DNA of 64,000 bases from assembly GCF_042664895.1 (NCBI RefSeq), contig NZ_JBHTBQ010000007.1:14391-78390 (forward strand). The letters run 5' to 3'. Position 1 is the stretch's first letter; every line of letters begins with the position of its first letter. Origin of the DNA: Iodobacter arcticus. Its GTDB lineage: Bacteria; Pseudomonadota; Gammaproteobacteria; Burkholderiales; Chitinibacteraceae. The translations under genes and the position numbers were made by a program. Below are positions 33,664-42,921 of this stretch, piece after piece. The notes below the pieces were generated by a model, which saw only the letters and a program-made list of their open reading frames with translations, did not search any database and was not told the DNA's origin.

Positions 33664-34995
33664 TTACTCGCCAGCAACCGTCATCTTGTTCACTAAAATC
33701 GACCCCACCTTGCGGCTAGACCAAGGCTGGCTGTCGTCGCCAATGCCGACGATATTTTTAAAGATGTCACGCAAATTACCGGCAATGGTAATTTCTTCTA
33801 CCGCGTATTGAATCACGCCGTTTTCTACCCAAAAGCCTGCCGCACCACGGGAGTAATCGCCTGTGACCATATTAGTGCCATGACCAAGCAATTCGGTCAC
33901 AAATAAACCTGTGCCCAACTCCGCCAGCAATTGCGCAAAAGTATGCGTAGCGGCAACGATCAGATTGTGCGAGCCGCCTGCATTGCCGGTGGTGCTCATG
34001 CTTAATTTGCGTGCGGAATAGCTAGATAAAAAATAACCATTCAACACGCCTTGGCTGACCACATCACGCGCCACGGTGGCTACGCCTTCGGCATCAAATG
34101 CACCGCTGCTCATGCCTTTTTTAAGGAAAGGATCTTCTTTAATGCTGACACAAGGCGCAAAAATGGTTTGCCCTAGGCTATCTGGCAAAAAGCTTGATTT
34201 ACGATAAAGGCTACTGCCGCTAACGGCCTGCACAAAGGTGCCGATCAAGCCAGAGGCTACTGGCGCTTCAAATAGCACCGGATACTCACCTGTTTTAACG
34301 CGTCGCGCGCCAAGGCGGCGTAAGGATCGCTCGCCTGCTCGCTGGCCCACTGCAGCAGCCGAATCCAAATCTAAGTGCGATCTGGCCGAGCTATACCAGT
34401 AATCCCGCTGCATGCCGGATTCATCTTCGGCAATCACCGCAGCCGACAGGCTATAGCGTGAGCTGCATTCCGTACCCATAAAGCCCAAGGAATTCGCATA
34501 CACAAAGCGGCTTGCTCCCGTTGAAACGGATGCTCCTTCCGAGTTACTAATACGCTCATCCACGCCACGAGCGGCATCTTCACATTCAGTCGCTAGGGCA
34601 ATAGCGCCCTCCACTGATAAATCCCATGGGTGGTACAAATCAAAATCAGGAAAAGAAGTCGCTAGTCGATCGGCATCTGGCAAGCCCGCAAAAGAATCTG
34701 CTGCGGTAAAGCGAGCAATGGCCAGCGCGGCCTTTACCGTTTCTTTAATTGCATCAGGTGAAAAATCACTACTACTGGCGTGGCCTTTTTGCTGACCCAG
34801 ATAAACAGTCACGCCCACGCCTTTATCGCGGTTGTATTCGATGGTTTCCACTTCACCCAAACGCACCGAAACGCTTTGCCCGTAGCCTTCGGACACATCG
34901 ACATCACAAGCGCTGGCACCTTGGCTGGCGGCTTGTTCAAGCACCATAGTGGCTAAATCACATAATTCTTGCTGAGCAAAACTAAATTCGGACAC
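33664..34995 (-). CDS. pmbA: Metalloprotease subunit PmbA (TldE)
   Basis: Partner of TldD in a heterodimeric zinc protease that degrades unfolded peptides and processes some modified peptides. The 443-residue protein has GVGVTVYLGQQKGHASSSD, ANSLGFMGTECSSRYSLSA and GNAGGSHNLIVAATH, and ends with GNLRDIFKNIVGIGDDSQPW. It has no HExxxH, as expected for PmbA, since the zinc motif is on TldD. It starts with GTG (34995) seven bases after AGGA. It is divergent from darP, a very common arrangement. tldD is not in this window. Confidence 0.94.
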   Translation of the reverse strand: MSEFSFAQQELCDLATMVLEQAASQGASACDVDVSEGYGQSVSVRLGEVETIEYNRDKGVGVTVYLGQQKGHASSSDFSPDAIKETVKAALAIARFTAADSFAGLPDADRLATSFPDFDLYHPWDLSVEGAIALATECEDAARGVDERISNSEGASVSTGASRFVYANSLGFMGTECSSRYSLSAAVIAEDESGMQRDYWYSSARSHLDLDSAAAVGQRAGERSLRRLGARRVKTGEYPVLFEAPVASGLIGTFVQAVSGSSLYRKSSFLPDSLGQTIFAPCVSIKEDPFLKKGMSSGAFDAEGVATVARDVVSQGVLNGYFLSSYSARKLSMSTTGNAGGSHNLIVAATHTFAQLLAELGTGLFVTELLGHGTNMVTGDYSRGAAGFWVENGVIQYAVEEITIAGNLRDIFKNIVGIGDDSQPWSSRKVGSILVNKMTVAGE

Positions 34996-35204
34996 GTTGA
35001 TTTCCTGTTTAGCGGTTCGTTATTTATAAGGCATTCGACGAAGCGAGGGGCGTCGAAATAAATATTCTGAGTAGGCTAAGCGCCCACTTTGACATGACAT
35101 TTATACTCAAAGCTTTAGTCTCTGTTCTTTTTTCTATGCACTCTATGACAGAAAAAGAGGCAGTCTTTGGTATCATACCGGTTTTGCAAGCAAGTAGCCC
35201 TATC

Positions 35205-35768
35205 ATGGCAAGACCAAAACACGACCTTCCTGACGACGACATCGAGTACGTCAGCAAAACAGAAATGAAGTCAGAAATGACCGCCCTGCAAAAACTCGGC
35301 GAAAAACTGATCCCGCTGGATAAAAAACAACTGGCCACGCTCAAGCTACCAGAACGGCTTTATGACGCCATTATTGCAGCGAAAAAAATCACCGCAAATG
35401 GCGCGACGGCAAGACAAAAGCAATTTATCGGTAAGCTAATGCGCGATGTCGATCCAGAGCCAATTAACGAGCTACTGGCTAAATTAGCAGGCCTTTCTGA
35501 CAAGCACAGCGCTTGGTTGCATCGCTTAGAGCGTTTACGTGAAAGCATGCTGACCGACCCTAAAGTCGTTGAAAATTTTGTCACCGATCATCCAACGGTA
35601 GAAATTCAGCAATTGCGCCAGCTGGTTCGTAATGCTTTAAAAGAGCGCGAGCTGCAAAAGCCAGCCAAAGCGTTCCGCGAATTATTTAAGCTCATTAAGC
35701 AATATATTCCAGAGCCAGCCTTACCCGGCCTTGAAGTATCTGCCCCTGAAGAAGAAGACGAAGAATAA
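35205..35768 (+). CDS. darP: Ribosome biogenesis factor DarP (YjgA, DUF615)
   Basis: A 187-residue highly charged helical protein that binds late pre-50S particles in E. coli. It has KTEMKSEMTALQKLGEKLIP at the N terminus, AARQKQFIGKLMRDVD-like text (TARQKQFIGKLMRDVDPEPI) and a C-terminal helix ending in acidic residues. I start it at the ATG at 35205 (ARPKHDLPDDDIEYV); the frame is open for 37 more codons upstream, but that part is not family-like. Its stop abuts the next gene directly. Confidence 0.92.
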   Translation: MARPKHDLPDDDIEYVSKTEMKSEMTALQKLGEKLIPLDKKQLATLKLPERLYDAIIAAKKITANGATARQKQFIGKLMRDVDPEPINELLAKLAGLSDKHSAWLHRLERLRESMLTDPKVVENFVTDHPTVEIQQLRQLVRNALKERELQKPAKAFRELFKLIKQYIPEPALPGLEVSAPEEEDEE

Positions 35769-36425
35769 ATGACTTGGCAAATCGAATGCACTGCACTGCT
35801 GTTCGATATGGACGGCACCTTAGTTGATTCAACTCCCTGCATTGAAGGGCTGTGGCGACGATGGGCTGTTCGCCAACATTTAGATCCGGATTTTGTAATG
35901 CAACATGTGCATGGGCGGCGCGGCATAGAAACCATTGCCCTTGTTGCCCCGCACCTTGATGCCACCGTCGAAGTGGCCGTATTACTACAAGAAGAAGCCC
36001 GTACATTAGACGGCACGGTGGCCATTGAAGGTGCTGCCGATTTCCTCGCTCAGTTGCGCCCCGATCAATGGGGCGTTGTCACCTCTGCTCCACGCGACAT
36101 CGCCTTAGCTAAATTAGCTTATGCGGGCCTGCCTGCGCCAACAAGGCTGATTTCGGCAGACGATGTGAGCCAAGGCAAGCCGCATCCCGAAGCTTTTTTA
36201 AAAGGCGCGGCGCTGTTTGGCTTAGATCCGCAGCAATGCGTGGCATTTGAAGACGCGCTCAGCGGCGTGCAATCGGCTCAAGCGGCAGGCATTGCCGTGA
36301 TTGCGCTTACTACATCGCATTCTGCACAAGCGCTCAGCCGCGCCGAGCACATCATTACTAATTACCACTCGCTTACCCTCAAAGCAGGCGAGCGTATTGT
36401 CATTTCAGGACTTGCCCAGCAATGA
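35769..36425 (+). CDS. HAD-IA phosphatase, sugar-phosphatase type
   Basis: A 218-residue HAD hydrolase. Motif I is LLFDMDGTLVDS near residue 10; motif II is VTSAPRDIA. The Lys is in QGKPHPEAFLKGAALFG and motif IV is VAFEDALSGVQSAQAAG. The RRGIETIALVAPHL cap and overall layout resemble the E. coli YfbT/YniC and glycerol-3-phosphatase group. It starts at the base after the darP stop codon and overlaps mog by 4 bases, so the three are one transcript. The substrate is not determined by sequence. Confidence 0.88.
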   Translation: MTWQIECTALLFDMDGTLVDSTPCIEGLWRRWAVRQHLDPDFVMQHVHGRRGIETIALVAPHLDATVEVAVLLQEEARTLDGTVAIEGAADFLAQLRPDQWGVVTSAPRDIALAKLAYAGLPAPTRLISADDVSQGKPHPEAFLKGAALFGLDPQQCVAFEDALSGVQSAQAAGIAVIALTTSHSAQALSRAEHIITNYHSLTLKAGERIVISGLAQQ

Positions 36426-37003
36426 ATACGCTAAAAATCGGCCTTGTTTCTATTTCTGATCGCGCCTCAAGCGGCGTGTATCAAGACTTAGGTATTCCAG
36501 CCTTAGAAGAATGGCTAGGGCACGCGCTAAGCAGCCCGCATCACACCATTAGCCGCCTGATTGCAGACGAGCAAGATCTGATCGAGACCACGCTAAAAGA
36601 CTTAGTTGATACAGAAGGCTGTCACCTTATTCTGACCACAGGCGGCACCGGCCCTGCGCTGCGCGATGTTACACCGGATGCCACACTAGCCATTGCAGAT
36701 CGCGTGATGCCTGGCTTTGGCGAGCAAATGCGCCAGATCAGCCTGCATTATGTGCCCACGGCAATTCTTAGCCGTCAGGTCGGTGTGATTCGTAAGCAGT
36801 GTTTGATTTTAAATCTGCCTGGCCAGCCTAAATCGATCAAAGAAACGCTGGAAGGCGTAAAAGATGAAAACGGCAAAGTCTTAGTCAACGGCATCTTTGC
36901 CGCCGTACCCTACTGCATTCAGCTATTAGACGGCCCCTATATCGAAACCCACGCCGCCATCGTTGCGAGTTTCAGACCTAAATCTGCCATTAAAGCCCAA
37001 TAA
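36422..37003 (+). CDS. mog: Molybdopterin adenylyltransferase Mog
   Basis: Adenylates molybdopterin before molybdenum insertion. The 193-residue protein has KIGLVSISDRASSGVYQDLG at the start, LTTGGTGPALRDVTPDAT and LNLPGQPKSIKETLEG, all typical of Mog/MogA. The start overlaps the HAD gene stop (ATGA). No other Mo-cofactor genes are near. Confidence 0.95.
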   Translation: MNTLKIGLVSISDRASSGVYQDLGIPALEEWLGHALSSPHHTISRLIADEQDLIETTLKDLVDTEGCHLILTTGGTGPALRDVTPDATLAIADRVMPGFGEQMRQISLHYVPTAILSRQVGVIRKQCLILNLPGQPKSIKETLEGVKDENGKVLVNGIFAAVPYCIQLLDGPYIETHAAIVASFRPKSAIKAQ

Positions 37004-37085
37004 ACAGCCATCCAAATATTAAAAACGCAGCCGAGTGCCACACAGGCACTCCGAGCACCTGCAAGATAACAAAAAGGAACAAATC

Positions 37086-37757
37086 ATGAGTAATGCTGAA
37101 TTACTACAATGCGTAGAAATTGAAACGGCCGATCAGCCCACTGCCAGCGTAATCTGGCTGCATGGCCTTGGCGCGGACGGCAATGATTTTGCGGGCATTG
37201 TTCCTGATTTGCAGCTACCGGCACAGCTAGCGGTGCGTTTTATATTCCCACATGCGCCGCATATGCCGATCAGTTGCAATAACGGCTATGTGATGCGGGC
37301 TTGGTACGATATTTTGCATTTTGATCAAATTAGCCGTCAGGCCGATGTGGCCGGTGTAAAGGCTTCGGTAGAAATGATCCGCGCCCTGATTGCGCGTGAA
37401 AACCAGCGCGGTGTGCCAAGTGATCGCATTATTTTGGCTGGCTTTTCACAAGGCGGCGCGATTGCCTATACGGCAGGCACGCTGCACCCAGAAAAACTAG
37501 CGGGGATTGTGGCGCTATCGACTTACCTGCCTGCGCCTGAGCTGATTCAAGTTGGCCTCGCCAACCAAGACACCCCCATCTTTGCCGCACACGGCAGCGC
37601 CGACCCTGTTGTTGGCCTTTCCCTTGGCGAAGCCGCAAAAGACACGTTAAGCGAGCTAGGTTTCACCATTAGCTGGCAAACATGGCCAATGCAGCATTCA
37701 GTTTGCATGCCAGAAATCCTGGCCATCGGGCAGTTTATTCGCCAGCGTCTGGGATAA
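37086..37757 (+). CDS. Carboxylesterase / lysophospholipase-like alpha/beta hydrolase
   Basis: A 223-residue serine hydrolase of the acyl-protein thioesterase/carboxylesterase II group. It has VIWLHGLGADGNDFAG (oxyanion loop), the nucleophile GFSQGGAIAYT, the acid in HGSADPVVGLSLG and His in PMQHSVCMPE. AAAAAGGAAC lies 6 bases upstream of the ATG at 37086. It is convergent with the GDPD-like gene. The physiological ester is unknown. Confidence 0.9.
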   Translation: MSNAELLQCVEIETADQPTASVIWLHGLGADGNDFAGIVPDLQLPAQLAVRFIFPHAPHMPISCNNGYVMRAWYDILHFDQISRQADVAGVKASVEMIRALIARENQRGVPSDRIILAGFSQGGAIAYTAGTLHPEKLAGIVALSTYLPAPELIQVGLANQDTPIFAAHGSADPVVGLSLGEAAKDTLSELGFTISWQTWPMQHSVCMPEILAIGQFIRQRLG

Positions 37758-37766
37758 TCTCTCTAA

Positions 37767-37796
37767 GGCCAGCTCAAGCCTTAAGCCTGAGCTGGC
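37767..37796. terminator. Hairpin between convergent genes
   Basis: GCCAGCTCA, then AGCCTTAAGCC, then TGAGCTGGC form a stem between the esterase and the GDPD-like gene. No long T run follows. Confidence 0.55.
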
Positions 37797-37803
37797 AACA
37801 CCA

Positions 37804-38712
37804 TTAAGGCTTAGCACCTAAGCGAATCGCCTTCATTTTGATCGGCGAATCGCTCATCACATGATCGACACCTAGTTTTTCTGCTGCCTGATAGGCGGCC
37901 GGTGTATCCACACCAAAGACAACAATTTTCACATCAGGATTGGTTTTAAAGCAGCTCACCGCTGCGGGCGTCCACCAGCGCGCCTTCACTTCTGAGCGCC
38001 CCTCGCCTAGGGTAAATTTCTCTACTACCGTCACCGTTCGCTCTAATTCCATCCCTACCCATGCGCCTGCCACTGGCGGGGTATCACAGCTACCGCTTAA
38101 TGCCACGCCACTTAAGCGCTGCCGCGTTGCATCTCTGGATTCAAACACCCTTGCTTCAGGGTAATGGGCGAGCAGGGTTAAAACTTCTTTCTCAGTCGAG
38201 TAAATGCGCACTCGCTGCCATGCTTTTTCTTCATCCAATACTTTCGCCACGCTAGCCACTAGGGGCGCAGCGGGCAGCTGCTTCATATCCAGCAAGATAG
38301 GCACTGATTTTGGAATGGCGTGCAATGCCTCTTTAAGCGTAGGAATACGCAAGGGCTGCTGGCGATAGGGAAATATTTTATGACCTGCGGCGTCACTCTG
38401 GCTAAAGGCATAGCCTGCATTTAAACCCGCCAACTGAGCCGCACTCAAAGCATTCAGCGGGCCACGTCCATCGGTCAGCGCAGATGCATCAGCAGGGCGA
38501 TAGAGCACGGGCACGCCATCGCTTGAAATTTGCACCGTAATCCACAGCATATCCGCGCCGTTTTCCAGAGCGCTCTGCAAGGCCAGCAGGGTATTTTCAG
38601 GTGCGTCTGCCGTACCGCCCCGATGCGCAACCAGTTGGGGTGCGGCGAAAGCGGTGTTCACCAGCCATGAGGCACAAAAAACGACGACTATTTTTAAAAA
38701 GGGCTGAGCCAT
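37804..38712 (-). CDS. GDPD-like exported protein with degenerate active site
   Basis: A 302-residue protein with a signal peptide (LKIVVVFCASWLVNTAFA) and the opening of the glycerophosphodiester phosphodiesterase fold (APQLVAHRGGTADAPENTLLALQ). Family enzymes then have a metal-binding Glu-x-Asp and a second His in an (E)xDV...DGxPVxxHD pattern. Here the matching text is MLWITVQISSDGVPVLYRP, so Glu, Asp and His are replaced by Trp, Thr and Arg. LDMKQ stands where LEIK is usual. It is probably not a normal phosphodiesterase. The ATG at 38712 is chosen because it opens the signal peptide. Confidence 0.8.
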   Translation of the reverse strand: MAQPFLKIVVVFCASWLVNTAFAAPQLVAHRGGTADAPENTLLALQSALENGADMLWITVQISSDGVPVLYRPADASALTDGRGPLNALSAAQLAGLNAGYAFSQSDAAGHKIFPYRQQPLRIPTLKEALHAIPKSVPILLDMKQLPAAPLVASVAKVLDEEKAWQRVRIYSTEKEVLTLLAHYPEARVFESRDATRQRLSGVALSGSCDTPPVAGAWVGMELERTVTVVEKFTLGEGRSEVKARWWTPAAVSCFKTNPDVKIVVFGVDTPAAYQAAEKLGVDHVMSDSPIKMKAIRLGAKP

Positions 38713-38909
38713 AGCGTTGACGATCCTTAAATCACTCAGACTAAAACGCTTAGATGACAAGAAAGTGACTGCTAAATTTATACATCAACACCTTCATTTA
38801 GAAGTATTTCTTATTAACCCCCAAAAAGTGATTATTTCATTTGGCATAGCCCCTCAGCTAAGGCATTATCCGCCACCTTACCCTGTACACTTTGTAAGCT
38901 AGGACAAAA

Positions 38910-39659
38910 ATGAAAATCGGAATTATCGGAGCGATGGAGCCTGAAGTGGCCCACCTGATTGCCACTATGGAAAACAGCAGCAAGGAAACCGTCGCCGGTA
39001 TCGATTTTTACAGCGGCACTTTGGCCGATCACCAAGTGATCGTTACCCGCTCTGGCATTGGCAAAGTCGCGGCCAGCATCGCCACCACGCTTTTAATCGC
39101 TAAATATCAGCCCGAAGCCATTATCAACACTGGTTCCGCAGGCGGTTTTGTTGATCATCTATCGATTGGCGATATTGTGATTTCATCCGAAGTACGCCAT
39201 CACGATGTAGATGTCACCGCGTTTGGCTATGAAATTGGCCAGATGGCCCAGCAACCTGCTGCTTTTACGCCCGATGCGAGCCTCGTGGCCGCCGCACACC
39301 GCGCCGTAGCCAGCTTGGGTCAGGTACGTGCCATCGATGGCCTGATTTGCACTGGCGATAGCTTTATTTGCGACAGCACCCGCACAGCCGCCATGCTCAA
39401 AAACTTCCCAACGATGGCCGCCTGCGAAATGGAAGCCGCAGCCATTGCCCAAGTTTGCCATCAGCACGATCTGCCTTTTGTGGTAATCAGATCGCTATCA
39501 GACAATGCAAACAACGATTCACCAGTCGATTTTGATCAATACATCATCAAGGCGGGCTATCACTCTGCACTCATGGTGATTGCCTTACTGAGCGAGCTAG
39601 GAAATAAGGCGCATAGCGCACCCAAATCTAGGCAACAAGCAGCACCCGCCCTAAATTAA
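38910..39659 (+). CDS. mtnN: 5'-methylthioadenosine/S-adenosylhomocysteine nucleosidase
   Basis: Cleaves MTA and SAH to adenine and the thioribose or ribosyl-homocysteine product, serving methionine salvage and the activated methyl cycle. The 249-residue protein has KIGIIGAMEPEVAHLIATME, INTGSAGGFVDHLSIGDIV, GLICTGDSFICD and CEMEAAAIAQVCHQHDLPFV; the catalytic Asp is in RSLSDNAN. It is a little longer than usual because of a basic C-terminal tail. It ends at a bidirectional terminator facing tssG. Confidence 0.96.
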   Translation: MKIGIIGAMEPEVAHLIATMENSSKETVAGIDFYSGTLADHQVIVTRSGIGKVAASIATTLLIAKYQPEAIINTGSAGGFVDHLSIGDIVISSEVRHHDVDVTAFGYEIGQMAQQPAAFTPDASLVAAAHRAVASLGQVRAIDGLICTGDSFICDSTRTAAMLKNFPTMAACEMEAAAIAQVCHQHDLPFVVIRSLSDNANNDSPVDFDQYIIKAGYHSALMVIALLSELGNKAHSAPKSRQQAAPALN

Positions 39660-39696
39660 AAAAACGGCCCGGATCATTATCCGGGCCGTTTTGTTT
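39657..39696. terminator. Bidirectional terminator between mtnN and tssG
   Basis: AAAAAACGGCCCGGAT, a short loop and ATCCGGGCCGTTTTGTTTT form a strong stem. It marks the border between the housekeeping region and the type VI secretion locus. Confidence 0.93.
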
Positions 39697-39697
39697 T

Positions 39698-40711
39698 CTA
39701 GTGCAATAAACAAAATGTCATATCACTCGGATCATGATCCAGCTTACCCAGCCAGCAGCTCCCTCCTAGCTGAACCACAGGCTCTTCAGTAAGTTCTGCA
39801 TCGGGGATATCACGCTGATCCAGAATCAAAGTCACATCACACGCCAAGCTATGCCCCAGTGCAAACTTAAGCAGCTCTCTAAGCGAATGGGCAGCGGCCG
39901 CATTGGGCTGCAAAGCAGAAAACTGTGACCAGCGTAGCGGCCCCAAGCGCAAATTAAGCTTAGTCTGCCTATCCCACACCCGATCACCCGCAAAAGCGGA
40001 AACGCCTAGCTCGCAAGAAGCACCACCCAGCTGGCTCTGTTCTTCTTCCGGTAAGTTCATCCACTGGCCGGTAAACTGCACCAGCTCGGCCCTAAAGCCA
40101 AAAAAGCCCTCAATCAGCGTCACCAAGGCCTGGCTAGACATCGGCTTCTGGCTTAATAGCCCTGCATAATAAATAAACAGGTTTTCATTCTGCAGCGCGC
40201 CCTGCCCCATTTGTGCCCGCAGTGCGCTTAGCCCCATTCCGCCCAAATCAAGCAGATTGCGGCTAAAGCCATCTTGCTCGCCCCCTTCCACTTGCAGCCA
40301 GAAGCGATATTTTTTCCACGCGCCATAAAACAAGGCAATCGAGCGATGGCTAAAAATATCTAAAAAAGCATGCAGAGTGGGATCGCGAAACTGCTGGCGG
40401 CGCTCGATCAGTAGCTCGGTATAGCTAGTGGGCAAAACACCACTTGGCCCCGTCAGCCCCATAAAAGCGACTTCCAGCTCATGTAGCTCACCATCTTCGG
40501 TTTGCACGGCGGTATAACGCGTCATTTCACTGGCAGGGAAAGCTAAATTAGCTAATGTGCGAAATCGCAAACCGGCAGGCAAAGGACCACGTCGATCGCC
40601 CCGCTTTCTGGCCGCAAGACCCAACAGCCTGACGGCCTGAAAAAAACCGTAGCCTGTAGGGTTGGCTAACAGCTCCTCATCTAAGTGACGAGGCAGTTTA
40701 GAGCTGGCCAT
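39698..40711 (-). CDS. tssG: Type VI secretion baseplate subunit TssG
   Basis: Baseplate wedge protein that holds two TssF copies. The 337-residue protein begins LLANPTGYGFFQAVRLL, then has RFRTLANLAFPASEM, FMGLTGPSGVLPTSYTELL and AFLDIFSHRSIALFYGAWKK, all recognisable TssG (VasB/ImpH) segments. It is preceded on the same strand by tssF. The 131-base gap between them is unusual, because tssF and tssG often overlap. Confidence 0.93.
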   Translation of the reverse strand: MASSKLPRHLDEELLANPTGYGFFQAVRLLGLAARKRGDRRGPLPAGLRFRTLANLAFPASEMTRYTAVQTEDGELHELEVAFMGLTGPSGVLPTSYTELLIERRQQFRDPTLHAFLDIFSHRSIALFYGAWKKYRFWLQVEGGEQDGFSRNLLDLGGMGLSALRAQMGQGALQNENLFIYYAGLLSQKPMSSQALVTLIEGFFGFRAELVQFTGQWMNLPEEEQSQLGGASCELGVSAFAGDRVWDRQTKLNLRLGPLRWSQFSALQPNAAAAHSLRELLKFALGHSLACDVTLILDQRDIPDAELTEEPVVQLGGSCWLGKLDHDPSDMTFCLLH

Positions 40712-40842
40712 GCAGCTAATTCCTTATTATTTGTTTTATCCAGCGCGGCGCAAGCAAGAAGAGCCGCAAACCGCTGAGCAGACAACATCCACCTCGCCAC
40801 AGCACGATGCAAAGAAGCACCGTAGTTCAGCGAGGCAGAGGA

Positions 40843-42696
40843 CTAAATCACCAAAGCTTCACCCGCCCGGGCTGGCCATGCAGCCAGCTCTTCATGCTTG
40901 GTTTTAACCCGCAAACGAGTAAAGCTATTGGGCGAGCAATAAAGCGCGAAAAAACGCTCTAACACGCTGGCAAACAGATAAATACTGCCGCCCACATAGT
41001 ATTCCTCATCCAACGTCAGGGTGATTTCGGTGCCGCGTACAAAGCCCGCAAAATCACGCCCCAATACACGGGTAACGGCGGGTGCGCTGCTAATGGCGCT
41101 AATCCCCTGAATCTGCCTTGTATTCACCGGCGAATCGGTTTGGTTATAGAGCACCAGCATTTCTTGCAAGGCAGAGCGGCCAGACTCGATCAAAGATAAA
41201 TAATTAAGCGACAGGTGCGAAACCAGACGCCATTGCAGACCACGTTTTTGCGGCGGGCGTAAGCTGTTGCTCGGTTTACGCAATAGCTTCACACGTTTAA
41301 CCACCGAATGCCCCGGCAAGCTGAAATCGATATGCTGGCCGGACTGGCTCCCCCCAAAAGGAATCAACTCGGGTAAATCACGATTGCTGCAAAGTAACTC
41401 TAAGCTCAACACCTCGGCCCCCGGCCGCACGGCATTAAAATCAAGATCAACCAGATGCAGCTCTAAATCTGTGCCCTTATCATCCTGACGGGGCGATGCT
41501 TCACGGCTGGCATGCCAGTAAAACTTTGGCCCATCTTTATTTACGCCATGCCGGATGGCATAAAACGGCAAGACTTCTTCGCTACTTTCCTGGCTGCCGG
41601 TTTTTTCTACCCTTACTACACGCCTGAGCTGCATCACTTCAAAAGCATGTTGCTTGCGCGCATCGGCCACCACGGGGTAACTGGCTTTTTGATGGGTCAC
41701 CCGAATCGGCTCGCCCGCCTGCACAAACAGATTAACAATCGGCGTGCAGCCCAGCTTAAAGTGCGAAGCCTGCAAATGATGCAGCAAGCGCGCATGGCGC
41801 TCGGTATCTGGCCAGCGTTGAATCAGGCACTGAATCACCAGCTTACTACCCTGAATTTTAAGCGCCACATCGCCCAACTGCTGAATATCAACAAATAGAA
41901 ATTTATCCGGGCAGCTAAAATACTCAGTGAGCAAGCGATAGCCCAGAAAAGAGCGCTCATCGTATTCCAGTACGCCCTCATCCCGGCCAAAGCCCACCGG
42001 CGCAATCGCAGCAGCAGGCAATGATCGGGTGCACGCAGGATCATCGCTTCCATCGCCCACGCGCAAACGCGTTGTGCCCGATAGCAAAAGCTCATACACC
42101 AGATGCATTAAAGCGGGCTCGCCATCCAGAAATAAACGCAGTGACTGCAAATTAATCCCGCTGATCGGCAAATTGCCGTGGGTATTGAATTCCAGCGTTA
42201 ATACCGCCGCGGCATCCGGTGCGATACGTCGTAAGTTGGGCGAGCTACTGCTGAGCTCCAGCTTGGCATCCGATAAAGACAGCGGGTAAAGATCAACCGG
42301 GTAGCAGGTTCTGAATTTGCACGTCACCCCCTGAATAGCGGGCGCATGCACCGGCTGGCCGCGCTCAATCACATAGCGTTTGGCAATTTCGGGGCGCAGC
42401 GGATCACACTCAAACTGCACGATGCTGGACGATGGAATCGGCCGCAAATAATGCGGATAAAGCACGTCCAGAAAACTAGATGCGATTTCCGGGTATTCGT
42501 CATCGAGCTTTTTATGGATACGTGACGCCAGAAAAGCAAATGATTCGATCAGACGCTCGGTATGCGGATCCTCGCACTGATCCCCTTCCAATTGCAGACG
42601 ACCGGCAATTTTGGGGTAGCGGCGAGCAAACTCACCCGACAATTCGCGGAGTAAACTGAGCTCGCGCTCGTAATAAGGCAATAATGAATCTAGCAT
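40843..42696 (-). CDS. tssF: Type VI secretion baseplate subunit TssF
   Basis: Baseplate wedge protein of 617 residues. It has the strong family opening LDSLLPYYERELSLLRELS, FARRYPKIAGRLQLEGDQCE (with DPHTERLIESFAFL following) and LYPHYLRPIPSSSIVQF. The C-terminal part includes RGTEITLTLDEEYYVGGSIY. I use the ATG at 42696, which gives that conserved start; the frame is open for 32 codons more. It is divergent from tssA over ~225 bases, which must hold promoters for both sides. tssE and the sheath genes are not adjacent. Confidence 0.94.
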   Translation of the reverse strand: MLDSLLPYYERELSLLRELSGEFARRYPKIAGRLQLEGDQCEDPHTERLIESFAFLASRIHKKLDDEYPEIASSFLDVLYPHYLRPIPSSSIVQFECDPLRPEIAKRYVIERGQPVHAPAIQGVTCKFRTCYPVDLYPLSLSDAKLELSSSSPNLRRIAPDAAAVLTLEFNTHGNLPISGINLQSLRLFLDGEPALMHLVYELLLSGTTRLRVGDGSDDPACTRSLPAAAIAPVGFGRDEGVLEYDERSFLGYRLLTEYFSCPDKFLFVDIQQLGDVALKIQGSKLVIQCLIQRWPDTERHARLLHHLQASHFKLGCTPIVNLFVQAGEPIRVTHQKASYPVVADARKQHAFEVMQLRRVVRVEKTGSQESSEEVLPFYAIRHGVNKDGPKFYWHASREASPRQDDKGTDLELHLVDLDFNAVRPGAEVLSLELLCSNRDLPELIPFGGSQSGQHIDFSLPGHSVVKRVKLLRKPSNSLRPPQKRGLQWRLVSHLSLNYLSLIESGRSALQEMLVLYNQTDSPVNTRQIQGISAISSAPAVTRVLGRDFAGFVRGTEITLTLDEEYYVGGSIYLFASVLERFFALYCSPNSFTRLRVKTKHEELAAWPARAGEALVI

Positions 42697-42921
42697 GCGG
42701 ACACTGTCTTTCTGGAGTGAATAAGTAGAACCAGCAGATCCTGCACCAATAAATAGCTTAGCGGCCTGCATTAAGCTGACATTATCAGGCAATACTGAGT
42801 AATAATGAAAGCAATTGTTAACCTTGTTACTTTTTAAAGCATTCGTTTCACGACAAGTTCAAGTAATTAAAACACCATATTGACAGACTCATTTATTATC
42901 ACCAAGAGCCCTTTAAACGCC

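Noticed and set aside
40710..40907. Small plus-strand frame in the tssF-tssG gap
   Set aside because: The composition is polar and low-complexity, with no ribosome site, and its end runs into tssF antisense. It is probably non-coding.
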